From: Spirogloea muscicola
Lineage: Eukaryota > Streptophyta > Zygnematophyceae > Spirogloeales > Spirogloeaceae
Length of the DNA: 46,187 bases
Assembly (NCBI GenBank): GCA_009602725.1
Contig: WELB01000014.1
Location: 983,977 to 1,030,163, forward strand
Direction of reading: 5' to 3'
This document shows, one piece after another, positions 37,105 to 46,187 of the stretch. The translations under genes and the position numbers were made by a program. The notes beneath the pieces are model-generated. The model saw nothing but the letters and a program-made list of their open reading frames with translations, searched no databases and was not told the origin of the DNA. Every line of letters begins with the position of its first letter. The stretch's first letter is position 1.

Positions 37105-40100
37105 ATGACAGGCCTGACAATTCTGGCCGCCGCTTGTGGGCTCCTGCTGCTCCCGGCCTTGGGCTTGACAGAAGCCGGCACGACGAGGCCCGCCGGAAGC
37201 CGCGGCCCTGGCCAGCGAGCTTCCAGCTCTGCCATCACTCTCGCACTCCATCACCGGTCACTCGCAGACCACACTGTCTCTGTGCTGCCTGGCAGAGTGA
37301 CTCCTTGAGCGTTTGGGCCTTGACAAGCACTTGCAGCCCAGTAGATGGAGGTCGAGCCAGGGCTTCATTCTTTTCTCACAGGCCCATTGGGAGGACAAGT
37401 ACTATTTGTAGTCGCTGGTCCGCCTGCAGCCTGCAGGCATTGGGACCTGCAATGCTCCGTCAATTATACGACCGAGCATCGTGACTCATTTATGGTTGTG
37501 CAACAGGTTCTCTCAAGAAATCAATGTCAGCGGAGGATGCGGAAAGCAACTGGATGGGCTTCATGAGTTCGCGGAGAGGGTCCTCGCCTCCACACGCTCT
37601 CGGAGCAAGTATCTTCTCCGTGTTCTCGAGCACAGAGGAGCAAGCGTTACTAAGGTGAGCAAGTAGTCGCATGCAAGCTGCTAGCGCAACGTGTTACAAA
37701 GACCAACAAAACATAGCAACAGTCTGTGGCAGTATGTTCTTTATCAGTAGAAGTGATGATCTTGAAAGACAGCATTGTAGACTCACAATCGAGACCGAGC
37801 TTGATGGACGATATGCCGAGGTAGCTAGCAATGCAGGCATCGGTCTCGGTTGCTGTGTGGATGTTGTCACTCACCAAAGCCAACCAGGAACAAGGCAGAC
37901 TACGAGCGACGAGCCGAGCGAAAGCCCTGCTCCAGGCCCGACTGACGTGGACTTGCATGGAGGAGTTGAGCAGAATGGGTAAGTATGCGCAGCTAGCAGG
38001 CTCTGCTACTCGTCAACACTAGCTCCTACCAGCAATGTCAATCAGCATGAGACCTTCAGAGGGGATCAGCTACTTTAGGAGGACGGAAGTAGGCTAGCAG
38101 TTGTGCAGGTTCGAAGGCGGTATGCTGGCTGCCAGCAAGTGGCAGTTAGCTGGAGGCTCTTGCACCTTACATGACTGTCAGGCAAGGATACTAATATGTC
38201 AGCTTTACGGAGCGCGAATGCCACAAAGTACGAGCATGTTGTGTAGTGCCTGCGCAGGTTGTACTGGGTCAAGATCAAGGTGGGATCCTTGAAGCAGACG
38301 ATGCACGTGCAGATCGACACAGGCAGCGACCTGCTATGGGTGCAGTGCCTGCCATGCCTTGGCTGCCATGTCTCACCAGAGGTACGATAAGTTTTCAGTC
38401 AGAGACACACGATACTTGTGCTCGTATATCAGATTACAGATCTTTCTTGGCAGTTCGTGGGCACATCCAATGCACTTGCACGGACACATAAGGTCCTCAA
38501 GTTGTCGGCTCAATTGCGATGCGGCAAGTCAGACAGCGACCCCTAATTGACCATGAGATGTACTGACGAGGCAACTTAGACAGCAGGACTAAACCCTTAC
38601 TGACTAAGAGATGTACTACAGGCACTCCCCTTTGCACCTCAGGTGTCCAGCTCCAACCACCGCATCAACTGTGACCTCTGCTCCCAGCTCAACCAGTCGG
38701 AGTGCAGCGGACCATATGCTGCCGGCTGTGGATACGCTTGCAGCCCTTTGAGCGCAGGAGGTGAGTGTGTAGTAGGATGCGGTGGTGACAACAAGAGGTG
38801 CAACTACGTCGCCATCTACGGTGATCGCAGCTACACCGCCGGCTGGCTTGTGGAGGACAAAGTGACTCTTGGTAACAGCGGCACCAAGCTGTCCGGCAGG
38901 GTCATATTTGGGTATGATGGAATCTGCACATCAAGGACAGATTGCCTTGGTTCTGTAAACTTGTCGCTTCAGCCTATACCAAGACAAACAGGCACTAGAC
39001 CACAAGCTTGACAATGTATTACTGCTTAGACTCAGACCGTCCTTGCTACAATCTTAAGCACTGTCTTCGAGCCCATCAACTACAGCCTGTTCGAGTCAAA
39101 TCATAGCAACCGAGCTCATTACGTCAATCATGACGACATTTCACGTGTGCTTGCATTAACAAGATGGAAAGAAGCTGGAGTCTGCATGTGGGTAGAGCAC
39201 GGATCACACATCTGTCGCTGCAGGTGTGACGAGCACGAGAAGGGCAACGTGGCGCTGGCGCCCACCAACGGCCTCATGGGGCTGGGCAAGGGCAGCCTCT
39301 CGCTGCCGTCTCAGCTCAAGCAGCGCCAGGTGCTGCAGTCGAGCACGTTCTCGCACTGCCTGGGCGGCGAGGAAGGAGGCGGCACATTCACGTTCTACAA
39401 CGGGAGCCCGTACCCTGGCGGCCTGCAGACGACACCTATTGGTACGGACCCCATGTAAGTTACTCAATGCTACATCGATTGAGATGCACCAATCCCTTGA
39501 ACTATTATATACCTTTCGGGCTGGCCTCTCACAGCCACCGCCTCCTTCTGGACCAGCTTTGTACCTCTTCATTATACTGCACATACCCGGATACTTTGGA
39601 GTCACTGGGTTCTTGAGATTAAGTACATTGCTTCTGTAGTAGGGGTCAGGTTGCGATATAGCACTACTTATGTGGCACAAGCCACGGCCAATCGCGGTGC
39701 AGCCTGTACAATGTCAGTATTGAGCACATGAACGTGGCGGGCAACGACCTGCGCGTTGACTGGGGCGAGTACGTGCGCTCGTCGCCGGGGCAAGTTGGCG
39801 CTATCGTTGACAGCGGCACGACAGCCATTCTCCTGTCCCCAGCGGCCTATGCGGCCTTTGCCGACCAGGTGACGGCCTCCCAGCAAGATGGCTAGCTTGG
39901 GTCATCCTCCTGCACCGAGAAATCCAAGTTACAGTGTCAAACGTAAGCTCTGACGAAGCGGGGGCAAGGCACACGCAAGGACCTGACCTCTTGAGTGCAC
40001 TGACCTCTGCCAATGCTTCATGATCGTAGTGCCAATGGGATCTGAAACTGAATTTGCTTCCTCGCAGATCAACCGGACTGTGAAGCTGCAGCGATTGAGC

Positions 40101-41122
40101 CAGGACCAGATCAATGAGCTGGCGGGAGCAGACGTGTCCAGCGTGCTTAATTTCTGCTACAACACCTCAACGTCAGGACACCAGCCATCCGCAAGTTTGT
40201 CTATTGGATAGCACTATCTTGAGCACCAACAGCAGCCCAAGCACTCATAATTTATGGCGCGAATGTGATAGAAATTACTGTCATGAAAGAAATGTTTGGT
40301 CCTCGAAAGGGCCCACCAATGCATCTAGTGCGCGATGGCAGCTCCGCAGGAACGATCGCAGACTATTTCCCCAACGCCACAGTCCACTTCAAGGATGCTG
40401 ACTTGCAGCTCCTTCCGTCCAACTACTTGTGGATTTTTGTAAGTCTGGCGGCGGAGCCTGCTCACTTGCTAAACAGTTTCCAATGCTTCATCTCCTATTG
40501 TGCGTTGTGGCTGCTTCAGTGCGTGCAATGAATACTGCTATTCAGTCAGGCATGATGACAAAGACCGACGGACGTGTTGTCACCCGTCCTTCCTTAGTCA
40601 TCCGACCAGGTGCCCATTGCCTGTATCGGTTGCTATGACTCAATGGCGCTGATTTCTGCCAACTTGACCATCTTTGGCGGTAAGTAACTTCTATGCTCAG
40701 TTACTGCCCGCCTCATTGACAAGAACTTCTTGGGATGTGTTAGTTCCAGATTTTAAGCAAGAAACAGTCTACTGGGTGCAACTCATACCCCTCAGGCATC
40801 CCAAATGCTCGTGTCTCCTGCAGATCTGGCTCTGCGCAATCATCTTGTGGTCTACGATCGGGACAACTGGAAGCTTGGCTTTGCACTACAGAACTGTTCG
40901 TACAAAGACCCCGGTCCCCGAACAATTGCTTATACTGAAAAGACCAGCACAATCAGGAAAATATTGACTCCGCTGAGGTGCACATTTCAGCAAAGAGTGA
41001 ATGGAACCGCAGATAAGATGTACCGTTCAATTACAAGAAAGCATTCCCGGTTTTGCAGGTACGAGTGGTGCGCCACTGCTATAAACTACGGTGCAAGCAG
41101 AGCTTTCTGGTACTTTTCTTGA
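37105..41122 (+). CDS. Pepsin-like aspartic protease (family A1, plant type)
   Basis: Secreted or vacuolar endopeptidase. Eleven exons: 37105-37256, 37507-37654, 37899-37978, 38258-38381, 38643-38911, 39224-39454, 39703-39868, 40068-40194, 40350-40438, 40610-40679, 40824-41122; about 584 aa, all phases consistent. Residues 1-25 (MTGLTILAAACGLLLLPALG...) are a signal peptide; LALHHRFSQ begins the propeptide as in plant atypical proteases. First active site QIDTGSDLLW (Asp147), then LYWVKIKVGS before it and the Cys-rich SSNHRINCDLCSQ after it; YGDRSYTAGWLVED flap; second active site AIVDSGTTAILL (Asp371). LVVYDRDNWKLGFALQNC is the usual C-terminal block. No plant-specific saposin insert is seen. 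The last ~60 residues have no counterpart I recognise, and a final splice near 41056 is an alternative. Exon 9 may start at 40362 instead. Confidence 0.93.
39506..39541 (+). repeat. Dispersed GGGCTGGCC repeat copy in protease intron
   Basis: Contains CGGGCTGGCCTCTCACAGCC, closely matching copies at about 11190 and in the 25.5-25.8 kb tandem block. Lies in intron 6 (39455-39702) of the aspartic protease. Confidence 0.7.
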
Positions 41123-41589
41123 GCAAGAGCAGATGCAGAACAAATCACGAGCCAGCAGAAGGTCCAGCAGCGATCAGACTTCGATGTGCTTTGACCCACA
41201 TTCCAGAAACCTGCTACCTCGCCTTAAGGCACCTTCTTCAGCATACAAGAAGGGAAGTGACTAGGCATGCATGCTCGAGAGCTTGCTGAGGACTTTGCAG
41301 ATTTGTAGCAATAGAATATTTGAGGACCTGGCTGCCTTAGACGAATGTGGCATGTACGCTAAGATGCTAGGACCAATTTAATCTTGCACCTGTGTTCCTT
41401 GGGCTTTACAATTCAGTGGATTTGCAAGTGGCTCTCGCACCCCCTGCGCAATTCATTGCCTTGAAGTGGAGATAGCTCAGATTGTTGTCAAATATGGACG
41501 GCTAAAGCTTATGAGCCTAAATATGGTTGTCAAACCGCATGGCAGCACGATGCTTAAATAATTGCTGTCATGGCGTCCTCAAATGGGGG
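41123..41589. other. Convergent 3' flanks
   Basis: 467 bases between the stops of the aspartic protease (+) and the CBS-PB1 gene (-). Nothing else recognised. Confidence 0.6.
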
Positions 41590-44500
41590 TTACGTGAGAC
41601 GATGATGAGGTGGTCGCCGAAAGTACTTTCGGAGTGGCTCTAAGGAGGCCTCGACTTGCTCTCGATACTTCGAGTGGTACAGGGCTGCGCCTGCAACGCA
41701 GGCCACGGCTGTGACCAGGACCACATTCCTGATGTACCGGGACGTTGGCGTGCTGCCAGACCTCTCGTTCTTCACCTCCTTACTTGCTTTCCTCAAATTC
41801 TCAGTTGGGGCCTCGGAGAAGTCGAAGACCAACTTCAATGACTGCAGGTACACCACAACAAGGTGCCTTGTGGACTTGAGTATTTGATTATGTTACAACA
41901 GTATGATACGGTGCAAAGGTATTGAGATATGCAAAAGCCCGCCAATGCATGATGCTGTATGTCAGGTCGCAGCTTGATGATGAAGCTAAAGCTCTTGCAT
42001 GCTCCCGGGCATCTCCTTCTACTGAATAGCTGGCATGCAGCCATCTTCTGCTTATTTTGAAAATAAATTAGAAGGCGAAGAGAGTCAAGTGCCGAGTACC
42101 TTAAGGCCTGTGGTGCGTGCAAAGCTTACTGCAGCAGAAAGATCTTCGTCCGAGTTGAGTAGCACCTTATCCTTCTCATCATCCTCATACTGAAGAGAAA
42201 CGAAAGCAGGTCAGTGAGCTAGTGAAGCAGCGGACCTCAGAGTCAACTAAATCGTCTATACTATTTCAGTGATGCCACTTACCAGAACGGAGGGAGGATT
42301 GTCTGGGTCGAAATCACTTCCTAACCTCCCGGCAACGGCCACAACGAGCTCTGTCAAACTCTCTGTGCCTGCCACGTACACAAACGTGTAAACTTTGTCT
42401 CAGTCAAGAGGGTTGCAACGAATGTAGTACCACACCCTGCGCTAGAAAAGGCAGTAGTCTTCAAGAATATTTCTACTCCAATTTATGGAAAGTCCTACTT
42501 AGATTTCTTGCAGTCATGTCACTCCTACTCTTGTAGACATACATCAACATAAGTCAATGAAGACCAAGCTACTTGAGTGAGGTAAAATCACATCAAGTGG
42601 TTGAAGATCACATGCGCACCACAGGAGAAGCGATGCACACGCCCCTTCAGATCTTCCATCTTGAAAGAAAATACATGGTCAACCTGAGCACCTCCTCTCA
42701 TCCCATTTGGATGCGATATCTCACTATCGTAGATACTGCAGATGGAGATGCAGTGATTATCAGGCTTCACTTCAGAGTAAAATATCATTGCAAGTCATTT
42801 GCCAACCCTACAAGGGTCAGCTGCCTGACATAGACTGTCTCCTGAAAAGGGAGCCAGTAGTCAATCAAACAATGTAGGCACCACAAGTAGCTAATGCCAC
42901 CCTGACAGACTCTAAGGTATATTTGTCTTTTGTCTTATCTTAGCAGACCATGTCGCTAGTGTGTCGACTGACTAGAAGAAACATATCCCCTTGCTTACTG
43001 CACCTCTTAAGCTTGAACAATAACAGGTCATACTTTACCTGGTCTCATCCTCGTCCTCCGCTGCATCCAATGCCAGGGTGGAGTCCCAGAACTTCTGCAT
43101 CATATTGTTTGCAGCTTCTGCTGCACTGCCAGCATTACCAACCTGCAAAAACAGCCGTTGGCAATGTAGCCCAACACAAGTCAGCTTGTGGCTCAGGCTA
43201 AGCTGGCGCCGGCTCCAAGCATACTCCTGGTGTGACGATTTGCAAAAGTCTAGGACGGCACTTACAGCAGTTGCAACAGCTCCATGAGTCAGCTGTATTA
43301 CATCCACACACGTCACAACATTGCCATCTGTACAGCAGAGTAAACAAGTAATGGTGTTATCGATGCACCTCATGCGAACACGTCCATAAAGCAAACTTAT
43401 CATGCAAGAGATGCAACATGAGCCCTTGTAGACAGGAATTACGAAGCATTTAGTAATCACCACGGCGGCTATGTCATTTTGTCTATGCAGTGTCACTGGA
43501 CAACCATACCTCTGTCGACTATGGGCAGATGTAAGAACTTTCCGTCGTGCATGATGTGAAGCGCATCCACAACAGTTGTGTCCAGAGCAGCACACTCTGG
43601 ACTTGCCGTCATCACCTACATATGCGGGAAGTTTCTCTTGAATTTGTAATCTGCACATTATTTCTCTTCTTAGAAATATATATGATACTTTGGCTATATC
43701 AAGCTCTGCACTCAGAGGCACAAGATCACTCACAGAGCAGGCAAGAATGGACTACACCACTTCTTGAGCAACATCACAACATCGATTCCCAAGAGGATAA
43801 CCAAGCCCCATGACATGCTTGACTAAGAGAAACAAACAGTACCTGGCTTATTGGAGTTTCATCAGGTGACCGATTCATGGCTACCACACGAAGCAAAATA
43901 TCCTTCGTCCTGTGTAGCATAGTGATCATTGTCTTAGTACAAGACACTGCTGAAACGTGTAGGAGTACTGTTGCTCTGCATGCCAGGGACTAAGCAAGCA
44001 ATGAGATATCCTACGCGACTGACCTTCACCGACTTTATCCAGGTTCTTGCAGCACATCATGAAGATCAAATCAGCTGTATACTACATTCACACTCACGTG
44101 AGGATGCCCAAGGGCTTGCTGCTACTCTCGTTTGTGACGATGACGGCACTGCTTTTGGCTTCTTTCATCTGCTTGGCTGCAGCGAACACAGAATCTCCAG
44201 GAGTTGCAATAGCTACCCTGCACATCCCGTGATGCACATAGGTAATACAGAGATTGATCAGCAGCTGTGCTCAACATGCCTTCGCAAAACTTGCAGTGCA
44301 GACTACAATGCTGATGAGGAGCAATATGCACATTCCTATGCACCTACTTGACTGGCACGCCATTGGATCTTGACTGGCAACAGGTAGGCAGCATAGTCTG
44401 GCACACAGCTTACCTGCTCTGATCACCTACAAGGGTTGAGAGAGTAGGCCGGAACATCCTCTCACGAAGTGTATCAATGAAGGTTGATGGAGCTGCCATG

Positions 44501-46187
44501 ACCACCCAGCCAATCCAGTCAATAAGTGACTGCAATTTCTACAGAGGTACCACGCTCTCACAATGTTGTCAAGAAGTCCCCCGCGAAGAGACGCTTCCTT
44601 TCTTCCACTAATTGCATGCCCACTCACATCACACTGCAGCTGCCAGAACTTGTACTTGTTGTAATACAGCAGGCTTGTCCTTGGGTCAATCTGCACACTG
44701 GGCGAGCAGAACCAGACCATTTCATGCCAGAGCATTGCGAGATAAACACACGTATAATTGTACCTGATATGGTGTTCCCAAATTCACGTTCCACGCCTTC
44801 CACAGCCGCAGCAATAGCGTTTCCCTTTTCTGCTGCTCTCTCCATGCGAGCAATAGCATCATATAGGCACTTTGTAATGTCCAGCAGTGCTACAACTTCA
44901 TTGTTCTCTACCACCGGCAGATGTCTGAAGCGACCTGCAGGAGCAGATCTTGTTCAGTGAAAGTGCAAGGGCATCAGATACCAGCTTCCATCTGATAATC
45001 AAGTATGAAGGCTGTACCCAGTCCTGAGCCAATTAAGAAAGGGAATGTCTGACAACAAATGGCTTACCAGTGACCATTTTCTGCAGGGCTTCTACAGCAG
45101 ATGTGTCAATGTTAACAAACAGGGGATTCCTAGTCATGACAGCTGACACAGGCGTGTCATCCACACTTCGTCCCTCTGCAATGACTCGAAGAGCTATATC
45201 CTGCAGTATTGCAAGATGGCAACAGTGTGAGAGGCCAGATGTGCACTGTGCATGTGCTCAAGTAACTAAGGCTTGGTTGAGAACCCTAAACAGCACTTAT
45301 AGGCCAGACAAGCAGCTGAGGAGGACTATTAGCCAACAATGGATATCAAGCAGATCGAACGCTTGATGTTGGCTGCAAAAAATCTTGCCAAATGGAAAAC
45401 TGCTAAGAACTTTGAAGTGTGAGTGTGCAAGTGTGCAGTTCAAGCAAAAGGACTGTGTATGTAGACGACCTTGTCGGTAACAATACCGCACAAGAGAGCA
45501 TTCGAATCTGTCAAGAGAGCAGCATCCACTCTTCGAGCCGCCATGCGACGGCAAGCATCTGCTATGGTTGTTGTATCAGGAATTGTCAAAGCCTTTGATA
45601 GCTTGAGCCTCCTCACAGTCCGTTCCCCTGGTCTGTGTGTAGATTGTAAGCAAGAGAAGCAGTGAGTAACGGGGCAAAGGAAAGTGCTGACCATGGCTAG
45701 GTGGACTGCGATGTCCAATGAGGACCTCAACCTAGAATGGCCGCAGCTTCTTCTACTGCCAGAAGTCTATGCCATGCAATTCCACGTACCATGAGCTTGA
45801 CAACTCTACTACGGAGTTGCTCAGTCACACCACTGTCTCCGAATGTGGATGTACCCCTATGGATATGCTATGTAGATTACGGATGATGATTGCCAGCTCA
45901 CAAGGGCCATGACAACCATACACAAGGAAGGACAGAAAGTAGATGAGATGCTTCCACGAATCTCTCCTTGAACGCTACTTGAGCTCCAGCAAGTGTCTGC
46001 CTCCGTTCGATGGAAGAGTGGGAAGTGGACGAGCCAGGCATCCAGTGCTTGTGCCTACCTGCCATCGGCCCCCTTCTTCACGCCGTTACTGGCCTGGCTG
46101 CCCTTGCGGCGGGTGGTGGAGCCCTTCTTGGAGGGCGCGCGCCGGGGGCCGCCGACGGCGCCGGCGCCGCCACCGCCGCCGCCACCG
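41590..46187 (-). CDS. CBS-CBS-PB1 domain membrane protein (CBSCBSPB-like)
   Basis: Plant-specific family with four CBS motifs (two adenylate-binding Bateman modules), a PB1 protein-interaction domain and a C-terminal membrane anchor; exact role unknown. Exons (minus): 46187-46059 (partial), 45627-45470, 45200-45068, 44934-44764, 44492-44431, 44217-44098, 43909-43843, 43615-43510, 43327-43266, 43142-43039, 42683-42620, 42368-42283, 42189-42130, 41841-41590. CBS blocks: ERTVRRLKLSKALTIPDTTT, VDAALLTDSNALLCGIVTDK, FRHLPVVENNEVVALLDI, KPLGILTTKDILLRVVAMNR, KFLHLPIVDR. PB1: FSFKMEDLKGRVHRFSCG, then YEDDEKDKVLLNSDEDLSAA. The anchor is NVVLVTAVACVAGAAL. Phase mismatches show that small exons remain unplaced between 46059 and 45627, 44431 and 44217, 43039 and 42683, and probably 42130 and 41841. 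The 5' end is outside the window. Confidence 0.92.

Noticed and set aside
36650-37484. Open frames just upstream of and overlapping the aspartic protease start
   Set aside because: No domain, and a different frame from the signal peptide that begins at 37105 and joins the protease exons in phase.

Overview
The window looks like nuclear DNA of a plant-lineage (streptophyte) eukaryote, possibly a charophyte alga or bryophyte-grade organism; the species cannot be fixed from sequence alone. The reasons are multi-exon genes with GT-AG introns of about 30 to 770 bases, plant-type families (PEX5 with a plant N-terminus, CBS-CBS-PB1 protein, type-I serine carboxypeptidase, ATM3-like ABC half-transporter, plastid-type isopropylmalate dehydrogenase), and degenerate CCCTAAA/TTTAGGG tracts. 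GCC/GGC-rich low-complexity DNA sits at the 5' ends of many genes. All exon models below were built by hand from reading frame, splice sites and family motifs, and exon phases agree unless stated.

Layout. 387-5110 (+) PEX5, the PTS1 import receptor, 13 exons. 7617-10168 (-) ferritin-like DUF455 protein, 5 exons, convergent with PEX5. 10.4-11.9 kb is a gene-free stretch of repeats, including an imperfect inverted repeat. 12203-15855 (-) 3-isopropylmalate dehydrogenase (leucine pathway), 11 exons, divergent from the next gene across about 300 bases. 16159-20884 (+) serine carboxypeptidase-like protein, 12 exons. 21338-24214 (-) SET-domain lysine methyltransferase, at least 8 exons, 5' end not found. 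25.2-25.8 kb is a degenerate tandem repeat containing one n. 27680-28911 (-) is the 3' part of a plant O-fucosyltransferase-like gene, and 28913-29431 (-) is the 5' part of a CobW/COG0523 GTPase; they abut at a single n (28912), which probably marks a collapsed assembly gap. 30235-35895 (+) ATM-type mitochondrial ABC half-transporter, 16 exons. 37105-41122 (+) pepsin-like aspartic protease, 11 exons. 41590-46187 (-) CBS-CBS-PB1 membrane-anchored protein, running off the window.

The genes are ordinary eukaryotic neighbours, not an operon. Functionally they cover peroxisome import, leucine synthesis, two secretory-pathway proteases, protein methylation, and metal/Fe-S handling (CobW and ATM3-like, divergently placed). 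I see no sign of a novel multi-gene system. The items most worth a second look are the chimeric junction at 28912, two GC-AG introns, telomere-like tracts inside introns, a dispersed GGGCTGGCC-containing repeat family, and a substituted glycine in the isopropylmalate dehydrogenase. No tRNA, rRNA or CRISPR array was seen.
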